A stretch of 64,000 nt of DNA from Pusillimonas sp. DMV24BSW_D (lineage in GTDB: Bacteria > Pseudomonadota > Gammaproteobacteria > Burkholderiales > Burkholderiaceae_B), in assembly GCF_011388195.1 (NCBI RefSeq), contig NZ_CP049990.1, positions 2,728,001 to 2,792,000 of the forward strand. Reading direction: 5' to 3'. The notes beneath the pieces are model-generated. The model saw only the letters and a program-made list of their open reading frames with translations, did no database searches and was not told where the DNA came from. This document shows, piece by piece, positions 48,506 through 57,425 of this stretch (position 1 is its first letter; every line of letters starts with the position of its first letter). The position numbers were made by a program, and so were the translations under genes.

Positions 48506-49408
48506 TTACTTGCCGCGCAGACGGCGCAAGTTCAGCTCACTCACTCTTTCGCGAATAATCCCGGCCAAAGTTCGCATGGCGGGCGTGCGCAAATGTCCAC
48601 GCAGCCAAATCAGACCGGGGGTACGAACGGGTGTAGGGCTTTGTAATGGAATGACGCGGGCATCGTCCAAACCCACAGCATATTCAGACACAATCGCCGC
48701 CGCATTACTCATATTCACGAACTCGAGCATGGGTGCAATCGCATTCATTTCGGCAACAACAATCGGCTGCGCATTCGCCATCGAGAAACAATCTTCCAAC
48801 AATGCGCGGGTGGCATACGATGGCGGCACCAAAACAATTCGCTGACCATGTAGTTCTGCCATACGCACAAAACGGCGGTTGGCAAACAGATGAGATTTGC
48901 CGACTACCAGACGCATCTCTTCGTTGTACAGAGGCTCGAATAACAAACCACTTATTTTTTCAGGCCGATACGTAATACCAAAATCCAGGCGCCCCGCCTG
49001 CAACTCGGCTGCTACCTGATCGCCGGAATACTCCATGACTTTTACGCATACTGACGGGTGACGCTCAAGGAACAATGCCAGGCTTTGCGGCAAAATGCGC
49101 ATGTTGAACGTATGGGTGGCACCCACACGAACCTCACCACCCAACTCACCCGATGTATCGCGCAGGGTTTTAACGCCCTCTTCGACCTCCTGCAACGCCC
49201 TCTGGGCATACTCCAGGAAAGCCTCTCCACGCTCGGTCATGATTACGCGTTTTCCAATCCGTTCAAAGAGCTTGCACGACAACTCGTCTTCAAGTTGCTT
49301 GATTTGGTGTGACAGCGTCGACTGGGTCACATGGACTTTTTCTGCTGCTTGGGTAAAACTGAGTTGCTCTGCCAACGCAACGAAATAGCGTAAATGTCTT
49401 AACTCCAT
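48506..49408 (-). CDS. LysR-type transcriptional regulator
   Basis: A 300-residue regulator from ATG 49408, which follows GGGGGAG; nine codons upstream is another frame start without a site. HTH: MELRHLRYFVALAEQLSFTQAAEKVHVTQSTLSHQIKQLEDELSCKLFERIGKRV. The effector domain (TFNMRILPQSLALFLERHPSVCVKV ... ISGLLFEPLYNEEMRLVVG) resembles the CynR/BenM type. It is divergent from the plus-strand binding-protein/liv operon. A palindromic site of the LysR type lies in the shared promoter, and another before the dioxygenase gene. Confidence 0.91.
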   Translation of the reverse strand: MELRHLRYFVALAEQLSFTQAAEKVHVTQSTLSHQIKQLEDELSCKLFERIGKRVIMTERGEAFLEYAQRALQEVEEGVKTLRDTSGELGGEVRVGATHTFNMRILPQSLALFLERHPSVCVKVMEYSGDQVAAELQAGRLDFGITYRPEKISGLLFEPLYNEEMRLVVGKSHLFANRRFVRMAELHGQRIVLVPPSYATRALLEDCFSMANAQPIVVAEMNAIAPMLEFVNMSNAAAIVSEYAVGLDDARVIPLQSPTPVRTPGLIWLRGHLRTPAMRTLAGIIRERVSELNLRRLRGK

Positions 49409-49457
49409 TGAACTCCCCCGGCATCCATCGCACAACCATCACACAAATAACACTTCC

Positions 49458-49524
49458 ATCGACAACATCGATAGTTATTGAATGGAAAACTTCATTTTTA
49501 TTCATGCAAGGCCGAAAGTAAACT
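49458..49524 (+). promoter_or_regulatory. LysR-controlled promoter module (copy 1)
   Basis: ATCGA-CAACA-TCGAT (49458-49472) is a LysR-type palindrome. After 12 nt comes a 22-mer (49485-49506), and after 12 nt a TAAACT that fits a -10 box (49519-49524). The palindrome centre is 54 bases before that box, close to the classic position near -65. Copy 2 (57276-57342, other strand) has the same parts and spacings. It faces the gene at 49643 and lies 50 bases from the LysR start. Confidence 0.75.
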
Positions 49525-49642
49525 TGTTTCACGCACTATCCGTGCCGACGTTTTCAAAGATTCAAACAAAGGTCAAATGCAGTAATGAAAATGCCGAACA
49601 AAGGCATATCAATAAATTAAACGCATCCCGGAGGAGACACCT

Positions 49643-50914
49643 ATGACCACACGACGTCAATTCAATAAACTGGCTGCCATGGGCACACTAGGCCTTGCCG
49701 CCCCCACTATTCTTTCCAGCAAGGCGTTCGCAGCCGACAAGCCAATCAAAATCGGTGCCAGCGTTTCCCTGACCGGTCCACTGGCCAGTACACGTGCCGG
49801 CGAAATCGGTTATCAACTTTGGCGCGACGACGTCAACGCCGCAGGTGGATTACTGGGACGCAAAGTCGAATTTGTTATTTACGACGACCAAAGCAGCGCA
49901 TCAAATGTACCCGCCATTTATTCAAAGCTTGTTGATGTCGACAAAGTCGATGTCCTGATCTCTCCGTACGGCGCCAACCTTTCGGCGCCACTTATGCCAT
50001 TTATAAAGCAACGCAACCTGTTTATGGTGGGGATGTTCGCCCTGGCCGGCAATGACCGTGCTCGCTCCAACAAGTACTTTCATGCCTGCCCTTGGGGGCC
50101 TGACTCTATGCTGGGCTGGGCACGCGGCTTCTTTGATATTGCCAAGTCCATTAACGCCAAGCGTATCGCCATCATCAATTCCGACCTGGAGTTTTCCTCC
50201 AGCGCCGCGCAAGGTGGCGCGCAGGTAGCCAAAGAATACGGCATGGAAGTGGTCATGAACCAAAGCTATCCGCCCAACACAAGTGACTTCTCGGCCATTT
50301 TGCGCAACATCAACAACGTCGCTCCCGATGCCGTCTTTGTCTGCTCCTACCCAGCTGACAGCGCCGCCATCATCCGGGGTGTGAAGGAAATTGGTATCAA
50401 CGATAGCGTACAGATATTCGGCGGCTCAATGATCGGGCCACAGTACGGATCTTTGCTGGGCTCTCTGGGCGAAGATCTCAACGGTCTGGTCAATATCACC
50501 ACGTTTGTTCCAGAACCCACTTTGCAATCACCCGGCATTGAAAGCTTCTTCAAACGCTACACACCCATTGCAATTGAACAAAAACTGGATCCTCTTGGTT
50601 TTTACATCCCGCCCTTTTACTACGTTGCAGGCCAAATTATTGAAGCCGGTGTTAAAGGGTCGGAATCCGTTGATATTGAAAAAATGGCGCAATATCTTCA
50701 TGCCAACCCCATTGACACGATTGTCGGCAAAGTGGCGTTCAACGACATCGGCGACTGGACAAAACGGCGTACACTCATGATCCAGATCCAGAATGTCAAA
50801 GGCAACGACATCAACCAGTTCCGAGAGCCTGGCAAACAAGTCATTCTCGATCCCGCGGAACTGAAATCAGGCAATCTCATTACACCGTACAACGCGGCAC
50901 GTAAAGCTTCATAA
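49643..50914 (+). CDS. Branched-chain-type ABC substrate-binding protein with Tat signal
   Basis: A 423-residue periplasmic binding protein. The N-terminus MTTRRQFNKLAAMGTLGLAAPTILSSKAFA has the twin-arginine pattern TRRQF, so it should be exported folded. The mature part begins KPIKIGASVSLTGPLASTRAGEIGYQLWRDDVNAAGGLLGRKV, the standard ligand region. A GGAGG site precedes the ATG. It is the first gene of the plus-strand Liv operon under the LysR-type promoter. Ligand unknown. Confidence 0.92.
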   Translation: MTTRRQFNKLAAMGTLGLAAPTILSSKAFAADKPIKIGASVSLTGPLASTRAGEIGYQLWRDDVNAAGGLLGRKVEFVIYDDQSSASNVPAIYSKLVDVDKVDVLISPYGANLSAPLMPFIKQRNLFMVGMFALAGNDRARSNKYFHACPWGPDSMLGWARGFFDIAKSINAKRIAIINSDLEFSSSAAQGGAQVAKEYGMEVVMNQSYPPNTSDFSAILRNINNVAPDAVFVCSYPADSAAIIRGVKEIGINDSVQIFGGSMIGPQYGSLLGSLGEDLNGLVNITTFVPEPTLQSPGIESFFKRYTPIAIEQKLDPLGFYIPPFYYVAGQIIEAGVKGSESVDIEKMAQYLHANPIDTIVGKVAFNDIGDWTKRRTLMIQIQNVKGNDINQFREPGKQVILDPAELKSGNLITPYNAARKAS

Positions 50915-50989
50915 TTTTTCTCGTTTCTTCAATCTAACCTTTCAGCCGGGCCATTCGCTTTTGCGATCGGCCCGGCCAGGTGGCGTAGT

Positions 50990-51871
50990 ATGACCTCATC
51001 CCTGGATATCTTCCTGAATGCAATTTCCACCGGCGTTGTACTGGGTAGCATCTATGCCTCCATCGCTCTGGGGCTGGCCATCACCTTCGGCATTTTGCAC
51101 ATCCCCAACGTCGCTCACCCGGCTCTGGTCATTGTGGGTGCTTATTTTGTTTATCTTGTAGGCCAATGGGGCATTAGCCCCATTCCCGCCGCCCTCATCG
51201 GTTTACCCGTTTTTTATGTGCTGGGCATGGCGCTTTACAGTTTTTATTCGCGCACCTTCGAACGCAAGGGGCAAGCGAATGTGCTGCAAAGTCTTACATT
51301 GTTTTTCGGCCTTTCACTGGTTATTGAAATTGCAATCGCCTTGTTTTTTGGCTCGGAATTGAAATCAGTTGATGCAGACTATGTTGGGTCAAGTCTGGTT
51401 CTGGGGCCAATCACTATGCCGTATCGACTCCTTGTGCCCGCATTGTTCGCGCCCATCATGATTAGCGCATTATGGTTGTATTTCAACCGCACCCATTCCG
51501 GTACGGCGATTCGCGCGGTCGCCCACGACGATCGCGCATTATCAATATCGGGTATTAACCCCACCTGGATCAAACGTCATGCATTCGGTATTGCCACTGC
51601 CACAGCCGTCATAGGCGGCGCCGCGCTCATTATTATGGGGCCGGTCGAACCCTTCGCAGGCCGTTTTCAAATCGGGCGTGTATTTGCCATTGTGGTGTTG
51701 GCCGGCATGGGATCCATACCCGGCACATTGGTTGTCGCCATCATGATCGGCATTGCCGAATCTTTCGTTTCCGCTTATTTAACCCCCTCGTGGTCCCCCG
51801 GGGTTGCTTTTGCCATTCTGCTTCTGGCGCTGGGTCTGCGTCCGCAGGGTCTTTTTGGAGCTGCCCGATGA
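50990..51871 (+). CDS. livH: Branched-chain-type ABC transporter permease LivH (third set)
   Basis: A 293-residue permease (AISTGVVLGSIYASIALGLAITFGILHIPNVAHPALVIVGAYFVYL, and HSGTAIRAVAHDDRALSISGINP). The usual NLAHG is NVAHP here. It is 75 bases after the binding-protein gene; the gap includes a CGGGCC-type inverted repeat that could tune downstream expression. It overlaps livM by four bases. Confidence 0.92.
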   Translation: MTSSLDIFLNAISTGVVLGSIYASIALGLAITFGILHIPNVAHPALVIVGAYFVYLVGQWGISPIPAALIGLPVFYVLGMALYSFYSRTFERKGQANVLQSLTLFFGLSLVIEIAIALFFGSELKSVDADYVGSSLVLGPITMPYRLLVPALFAPIMISALWLYFNRTHSGTAIRAVAHDDRALSISGINPTWIKRHAFGIATATAVIGGAALIIMGPVEPFAGRFQIGRVFAIVVLAGMGSIPGTLVVAIMIGIAESFVSAYLTPSWSPGVAFAILLLALGLRPQGLFGAAR

Positions 51872-52818
51872 AACGCAACAATCTCATTTTCGCCTTGGGC
51901 GCTATTCTGATTCTGCTTGCCGGCTTTTTCGCGCCTTCAATCGTCACGAATCCGTTCTACTTCTTTGCGGGTTATGTCATTGTCCAATACATCGTTATCG
52001 CCACCGGATGGAATGTGCTTGGCGGTTACGCCGGTTATATCAATTTCGGTGCGGCTGCCTTTTTCGGCAGTGGCGTCTATTTATCGGCTTTTCTCTTCAA
52101 CGCATTTGGTTTGCCGCTTTGGGTCGGCATTATTGGTGCTGCGGCTTTAGGGGCCATTCTGGGCCTTGCCATGGGTTACCTGACACTTCAAATTCAAGGC
52201 GTTTATTTCGCCATTGCCACGCTTGGACTGGTCATTGTGCTTGAAACCATTGTCCATAACTTACCCGGTTTGGGTGGCGCGCGCGGCATGGCTGTTTATG
52301 GACCCGCCCCACCGGAATGGTCCGGAGGGCCGGTACAGTATGTCTTTTTCGTCATACTCATCATCGCTGTTGCCTGTGTTGCCCTGGCTCGCTGGATTGA
52401 ACACTCCTGGATCGGTCGAGGCCTACGTGCAGTTCGGGCCAGTGAAGACGCCGCCGAATGCTCCGGCGTTCCCACGCTTAAACTTAAGCTGATGGCATGC
52501 AGTATTAGTGGCGCCATGCTTGCCGCTGCCGGCGCGCCCTACCCCTTCTACACGAACTTTGTCGAGCCAGTTACCGCGTTCAGCCTGCTCATTGGCCTGA
52601 ACGCCATTGCCATGCCCCTGATTGGTGGCACACGAAGCTGGGCGGGTCCCATCATCGGCGCAATCATTCTTGCCTCCGCACAACAAATCGCAACCGTCAC
52701 CATTTCCTCGGAACTGAACATTTTGTTCGTCGGCGTCGTGCTCATTGCTTTTGTTGCGTTAGCGCCGAACGGTCTACTTGGCCTGGCCAAACGAAAATCT
52801 GCGGGAACTGCACAATGA
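51868..52818 (+). CDS. livM: Branched-chain-type ABC transporter permease LivM (third set)
   Basis: A 316-residue permease. ATG 51868 is in an ATGA overlap with livH. Landmarks are WNVLGGYAGYINFGAAAFFGSGVYLSAFLF, GYLTLQIQGVYFAIATLGLVIVLETIVHNLPGLGGARGM and RGLRAVRASEDAAECSGVPTLKLKL. It overlaps livG by four bases. Confidence 0.92.
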   Translation: MKRNNLIFALGAILILLAGFFAPSIVTNPFYFFAGYVIVQYIVIATGWNVLGGYAGYINFGAAAFFGSGVYLSAFLFNAFGLPLWVGIIGAAALGAILGLAMGYLTLQIQGVYFAIATLGLVIVLETIVHNLPGLGGARGMAVYGPAPPEWSGGPVQYVFFVILIIAVACVALARWIEHSWIGRGLRAVRASEDAAECSGVPTLKLKLMACSISGAMLAAAGAPYPFYTNFVEPVTAFSLLIGLNAIAMPLIGGTRSWAGPIIGAIILASAQQIATVTISSELNILFVGVVLIAFVALAPNGLLGLAKRKSAGTAQ

Positions 52819-53537
52819 CAACGGCACTGTCACTTCGAAACATAGAAAAATCATTTGGCGTTTTCAAAGCGCTCGGGCCGGTTGACCTCGACCTCAACCC
52901 TAACGAAAGGCTGGGCATCATCGGCCCGAACGGCGCCGGCAAAACAACCTTAATTAACTGCATAACGGGTGTATTGAAACCAGACAACGGTACCGTTCAC
53001 TTTATGGGTAAGGACATCAGCCATCTTCTTCCCCACGAGCGCGCGCGGTTGGGAATCGCCCGAAGCTTTCAGATTCCCCGGCCCTTTATTGGTATGTCAG
53101 TGCTTGAAAACCTGCTTGTCCCACTCGACTACAAGCATAACGTCCACAACAAAGAACAGCGCGCGCTTGAACTGTTGCAATCAGTTGGTTTGCACACCCG
53201 CGCCCAAGACCCGTCGGGGTCTTTATCGCAACTTGAACTCAGAAAGTTGGAACTGGCCAGAGCGCTGGCCAGTGACCCCAAGGTTCTTATTGCCGACGAG
53301 GCCATGGCGGGCCTGTCGGATACCGAAATTGATGAAGTGCTGGACATTCTCATGAGGCTGAATGAATCGGGGGTCGCCATTATTATGATTGAACACATCA
53401 TGCACGCCGTCATGCGATTCTCTCAACGTGTGGTGTGTTTCGATACCGGCCAATTAATTGCCGCGGGAACCGCCAACGAAATTGCAAATAACGAAACCGT
53501 TCAAAAGGTGTATTTCGGTGAACAGACTCATCATTGA
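52815..53537 (+). CDS. livG: Branched-chain-type ABC transporter ATPase LivG (third set)
   Basis: A 240-residue ATPase with Walker A GPNGAGKTT and Walker B VLIADEAMAGLSD; the usual DEP is DEA. The signature region reads LSQLELRKLELARAL rather than LSGGQ-like, another relaxed site. ATG overlaps livM. Its end overlaps livF by 20 bases. Confidence 0.91.
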   Translation: MTTALSLRNIEKSFGVFKALGPVDLDLNPNERLGIIGPNGAGKTTLINCITGVLKPDNGTVHFMGKDISHLLPHERARLGIARSFQIPRPFIGMSVLENLLVPLDYKHNVHNKEQRALELLQSVGLHTRAQDPSGSLSQLELRKLELARALASDPKVLIADEAMAGLSDTEIDEVLDILMRLNESGVAIIMIEHIMHAVMRFSQRVVCFDTGQLIAAGTANEIANNETVQKVYFGEQTHH

Positions 53538-54246
53538 AAACTTGCATGCCGGCTACGGCGCCGTACCTGTTTTACACGATGTCTCTCTTGAGGTTAAGGA
53601 GGCCGAACTTGTGGCATTGCTGGGGACCAACGGTAACGGGAAAAGCACCCTACTCAATTGCATTCTGGGGTTTGTTAAGCCCACAAAAGGCCGCATTTTG
53701 CTTGAGTGGGACGGCAAAACGACCTCGCTTACCGAGCTGGCACCTTTTCAGATCGTCCGACAGGGTTTGTCGATAGTGCCTGAAGGGCGACGCCTGGTCC
53801 CTAACCTTACAGTTGAAGACAACCTCAAACTGGCGGGAAGCAACCCAACAGTTCGCCGCCGCCTGGAAGAGAACCTGAACTTCTGTTATTCAACCTTTCC
53901 CGTCTTGAAAGAGCGACGCCGCCAGTTGGCGGGCAGCATGAGCGGCGGCCAGCAACAAATTCTTGCGATTGCCCGCTGCCTGATGACCTCGCCCAAAATC
54001 ATTGTAATTGACGAGCCATCTGTTGGTTTGGCACCCATTATTGTCGGACAGGTGATTGAAACCATTAAAACCCTGCAACAAAACACCAACTTAACTATCT
54101 TGATGGCTGAGCAAAGCTTTTTTCAGGCCATTAGTGTTGCCTCACGGGCCTACGCTCTGGCGCATGGACGCATCACGCGCCACTACGATGACGCAAGTGC
54201 AATTGACCACGATGATCTGCGGCGGGCGATGCTGGGGGCCGCTTAA
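53518..54246 (+). CDS. livF: Branched-chain-type ABC transporter ATPase LivF (third set)
   Basis: A 242-residue ATPase with Walker A GTNGNGKST, signature MSGGQQQILAIARCL and Walker B IIVIDEPSVGLAP. The GTG at 53518 starts the LivF-like RLIIENLHAGYG and overlaps livG by 20 bases; open frame upstream belongs to livG. Its stop touches the stop of the convergent CoA-transferase gene. Confidence 0.91.
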   Translation: MNRLIIENLHAGYGAVPVLHDVSLEVKEAELVALLGTNGNGKSTLLNCILGFVKPTKGRILLEWDGKTTSLTELAPFQIVRQGLSIVPEGRRLVPNLTVEDNLKLAGSNPTVRRRLEENLNFCYSTFPVLKERRRQLAGSMSGGQQQILAIARCLMTSPKIIVIDEPSVGLAPIIVGQVIETIKTLQQNTNLTILMAEQSFFQAISVASRAYALAHGRITRHYDDASAIDHDDLRRAMLGAA

Positions 54247-55407
54247 CTATAAACCGCTTGGCTTTTGAGCCAAACGTTCGCGTAAAGGTGCAACAATCTG
54301 TGCATTATGCTCTCCCAGAGTCGGGGGCGGGACAACGCTTTGCTCACGTTGACCGTTAAACGTCAGAGGCGTGCGTACCGTTTGAAATACTCCCATCTGC
54401 TCGTGGCGCCCTTCCACAAGAATGCCCAGGTGCTGTGCCTGCGGGTCATTCAGCGCCTCGCTGGTGTCATACATGGGTGCATGCGGCACATCTTCCGCCT
54501 CCAACCGGCGACACCACTCCGGACGGTCTTGCGTCGCAAAAATATCCGATAACACCTGAATCAGCGCCTCCTGGTTTTCAATACGGGCGTTTCGATCGCA
54601 AAACCGCGGATCGTCGAACAAGTTCTCGCGCTGAATGGCGCGTGCCAGCCCCTGCCAGAACTTCTCCGGAGACGACATGTGTAGGGCAATCCATTTTCCA
54701 TCGCCACATTTCATTACGTAAGACTGCGAAACACTCGGACGACTGTAAGGGCCCATAACCTCGCCGGCAGAGTAATAATGCGTGAACGCATCCAAATTGA
54801 AATGGCACATGGCCTCAAGCATCGACACCTCGACCAACGCACCCTCACCCGTGCGACTGCGATCGAACAGCGCACCCATGATACCCATTGCCGCATAGAA
54901 ACCGGTCACTGCGTCGGCAATCGCCGGCCCCACAACACGCGGATTCTCGGGATTAATGAGCAGACCCAAAAACGCGCTCGCGGCCTGCGCAACAGAGTCG
55001 TAGGCAGGCCGGTTCGCAGCGGGCCCGGTTTGACCGAACCCACTTATTGCGCAGTACACTAGTTTCGGGTTTAGCGCACGCAACCGAGATTCCCCCACAT
55101 TCAGGCGGTCTGCCGCACCAGGTCGAAAATTCTGGATATAAACATCAGCACTAAGAACCAACTCATCAAGCACCGCCAAATCTTCCGGCTGTTTCGTGTT
55201 CAAAGTGATGCTTTTTTTATTGCGGTTATACGTTTGGAAATGAGGGCTGTACAACCCTCCCTTGAACGCCCTGAATGGATCGCCATTACCGGGCTGCTCA
55301 ACTTTAATCACTTCCGCACCCATGTCCGCCAAAAGCATTCCTGCGGCCGGCCCGGTAATAAACGTTCCTTGATCCAGGACACGAATTCCTTCCAAAACTT
55401 TTTTCAT
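54247..55407 (-). CDS. Family III CoA-transferase (CaiB/BaiF)
   Basis: About 386 residues from ATG 55407 (GGAG ten bases upstream). Family features are LEGIRVLDQGTFITGPAAGMLLADMGAEVIKVEQPGNGDPFR, the LNTKQPEDLAVLDELVLSADVYIQNFRPG segment and the probable catalytic Asp in RPAYDSVAQAAS. The enzyme moves CoA to a carboxylic acid. It is the last gene of the operon that starts with the ring-cleavage dioxygenase, so it likely activates the acid from ring opening. The exact acid is unknown. Confidence 0.92.
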   Translation of the reverse strand: MKKVLEGIRVLDQGTFITGPAAGMLLADMGAEVIKVEQPGNGDPFRAFKGGLYSPHFQTYNRNKKSITLNTKQPEDLAVLDELVLSADVYIQNFRPGAADRLNVGESRLRALNPKLVYCAISGFGQTGPAANRPAYDSVAQAASAFLGLLINPENPRVVGPAIADAVTGFYAAMGIMGALFDRSRTGEGALVEVSMLEAMCHFNLDAFTHYYSAGEVMGPYSRPSVSQSYVMKCGDGKWIALHMSSPEKFWQGLARAIQRENLFDDPRFCDRNARIENQEALIQVLSDIFATQDRPEWCRRLEAEDVPHAPMYDTSEALNDPQAQHLGILVEGRHEQMGVFQTVRTPLTFNGQREQSVVPPPTLGEHNAQIVAPLRERLAQKPSGL

Positions 55408-55497
55408 TTTGATAGCTCCAGATAAAAGAAGCCCCTGGCCACACAAATAAGGCCATGCGTTGTTAAATGCGATGCATCGGGAAATGCTGCGTACTGA

Positions 55498-56304
55498 TTA
55501 CTCTGATGGAACAAAGCCGGGAGGCGCTTCCCCTTCGTACACCACTTCGCGTGTGGCCTGATAAGAAAGCGCGAAACCAATGGGTTTTTCAGCCTCCTCG
55601 ACCAAATGACCAATCAGACCCGCCGTGCGCGCAAGAATGGGCACTCCTTTCAAGCCAACCAACGGAAAGCCAATACCAAGCAATACAGCGGGAATGGCTG
55701 CCGACACGTTTAGCATGAGATGTTTGCCGACAATATCGGGAATCACTTTTTCAGCGGCCTCGGCTATCGCGATGTAGGTTGTGTCCGCTCCCGCCTGAGC
55801 GGCTACATTGAAAAGCGCACTCACACGTGGATCGCGCTTCTTGTGTAAAGGGTGCCCATAACCCGGCAACGGGCGGCGTGCCTGGCGATATTCCCCAACG
55901 ACTTGCCTGGCCGCTTCGGTGTAGTCGGTATTGCCGGCGGCGCGATCACGGATTTCTTCCAGGAAATAACCGCAACTCTCCGACGCGCCCAAAATCACGG
56001 AGCCACAGCCCAGGATTCCAGCCGCGACCGCACCTTGCAAGGCATCAGGGGCCGCAGCATATGTCATACGACTGGCCTGGACACTTGGTACCAAACCATG
56101 CTCGGCAATGGCCACCAGCGTTGCGTTCAGCACTGCCGACTGCGTGGCGTCCGGCATTTTCCCTGTAACCAGCAAATGGAAATAATCACCGAACGACACC
56201 CGGCCAACCAGCTCTTCCGTGAGATTTTTACCGCGAACCACGATTGTGTCTGGATTCGACGTACAAATAGCGGTGCGCGGTGTAGTTTCCTTACCAATTT
56301 TCAT
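55498..56304 (-). CDS. Citryl-CoA-lyase / citrate-synthase-family protein
   Basis: A 268-residue protein of the short citrate-synthase fold called citryl-CoA lyase. The His of the synthase active site is seen in PGYGHPLHKKRDPR, and RTAGLIGHLVEEAEKPIG matches the helical region of the second His. At the position of the catalytic Asp (NVD in citrate synthases) this protein has NVSAAIPAVLLGIG. Such enzymes cleave a CoA thioester by a retro-aldol/retro-Claisen type step. It lies between dioxygenase and CoA-transferase in one operon. Confidence 0.85.
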   Translation of the reverse strand: MKIGKETTPRTAICTSNPDTIVVRGKNLTEELVGRVSFGDYFHLLVTGKMPDATQSAVLNATLVAIAEHGLVPSVQASRMTYAAAPDALQGAVAAGILGCGSVILGASESCGYFLEEIRDRAAGNTDYTEAARQVVGEYRQARRPLPGYGHPLHKKRDPRVSALFNVAAQAGADTTYIAIAEAAEKVIPDIVGKHLMLNVSAAIPAVLLGIGFPLVGLKGVPILARTAGLIGHLVEEAEKPIGFALSYQATREVVYEGEAPPGFVPSE

Positions 56305-56342
56305 GAGCGAGCCTGATGTAAAGATGTCTGGGGTATTAAGAA

Positions 56343-57209
56343 CTACGCTTTCACCGCCTCAAGCGGCGCAAGCTGGAAGTGGTACTCACAGGTATAGAAA
56401 GGAACGTCAACCTTTTCACCCGTAGGCGCAACGCCCGGTTCATGCCGCACGAAATCAACAATCAAGCCCTCTTTCACGCCGAACACCGTATCGGAATCAA
56501 GATAAGGCGAGTCTGAAGGGAACAGATGCGTAACAATGGTTTTATGTCCCGGCGCCCGCACAATGAAATGCGTATGCCCAGGGCGGTTGGGATGACGCCC
56601 CATGGCACGCAACATGTCACCAACAGGACCGTCGTCGGGAACGGGATAATAAAACGGTTTGATGGAACGGAACCAATACTTGCCATCGTTCCCGGTAGTG
56701 AACGTAGCACGGCACAGCATTTCATCGCTGCCAAGCTGCATGTCGTAATTGCCTTCCCCATCACCCGACCAGACATCAAGCTCAACGCCTTCTATTGGCG
56801 AACCATTTAACGATGTGACCTGGCCGGAGAAAAAACAAGGCTCTCCTTTAATCCCTTTTGCAATGTCGCTGCCCATGGGCAGGCGCGGTGCACCCTCCCA
56901 GTAATACGGCCCCAACACGGTTTGTTCGGTTGCACCCTCGGGCAAGCGATGGTTGATTGCGTCCACCAGAATAGAAACGCCCAAAGTATCCGACAACAAA
57001 ATAAACTCTTGCCGTTTGTCGGTAGTAATTTGCCCGGTTTTAGTAAGAAACTGAATCGCGGCCATCCATTCTTCTTCAGTTAGTTGAACGTCACGGATAA
57101 AATCATGCAAATGGCGAATCAACGAAACCATTACTGTGCCAAATCGCTCGTTTTCCGGTTGCATTCTGTCGAGAACGTCTTGCGTAATGCTAAATTCCCG
57201 TGACGCCAT
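56343..57209 (-). CDS. Intradiol ring-cleavage dioxygenase (catechol / hydroxyquinol 1,2-type)
   Basis: A 288-residue Fe(III) dioxygenase. The iron ligands fit Tyr155 (EGNYDMQ), Tyr188 (FYYPVPDDGPVG), His212 and His214 (RPGHTHF). The N-terminal helical dimer domain with the LSDTLGVSILVDAINHRLPEGATEQTVLGPYYWEGAPR region is like catechol 1,2-dioxygenases. ATG 57209 follows GGGAG and replaces a GTG just upstream. It opens an ortho-diphenol between the hydroxyls, giving a muconate-type acid. First gene of the operon, under the second copy of the LysR-type promoter. Confidence 0.92.
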   Translation of the reverse strand: MASREFSITQDVLDRMQPENERFGTVMVSLIRHLHDFIRDVQLTEEEWMAAIQFLTKTGQITTDKRQEFILLSDTLGVSILVDAINHRLPEGATEQTVLGPYYWEGAPRLPMGSDIAKGIKGEPCFFSGQVTSLNGSPIEGVELDVWSGDGEGNYDMQLGSDEMLCRATFTTGNDGKYWFRSIKPFYYPVPDDGPVGDMLRAMGRHPNRPGHTHFIVRAPGHKTIVTHLFPSDSPYLDSDTVFGVKEGLIVDFVRHEPGVAPTGEKVDVPFYTCEYHFQLAPLEAVKA

Positions 57210-57275
57210 CACTGTCTCCCTGAATGAATAATGCGTTTTTCGCTCAAGCCGCTTAGCTGCGGCTATTGTGAGAAC

Positions 57276-57342
57276 AGTTTACCGTTCGCACCTCATGAAT
57301 AAAAATGAAGTTTTCGATTAAAAATCAATCGACACCATCGAT
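57276..57342 (-). promoter_or_regulatory. LysR-controlled promoter module (copy 2)
   Basis: Read on the minus strand: palindrome ATCGA-TGGTG-TCGAT (57342-57328), 12 nt, the same 22-mer as copy 1 (57315-57294), 12 nt, and TAAACT (57281-57276). It faces the dioxygenase start at 57209. Identical part order and spacing to copy 1 suggest one LysR protein for both operons. Confidence 0.75.
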
Positions 57343-57425
57343 AAATGACCAGGTAGCTTAGAATGGCTTCTTGCGCGAAACGCAATTCAGCCAACCCTAT
57401 TGAACACAACACATAGCGCTATTGA

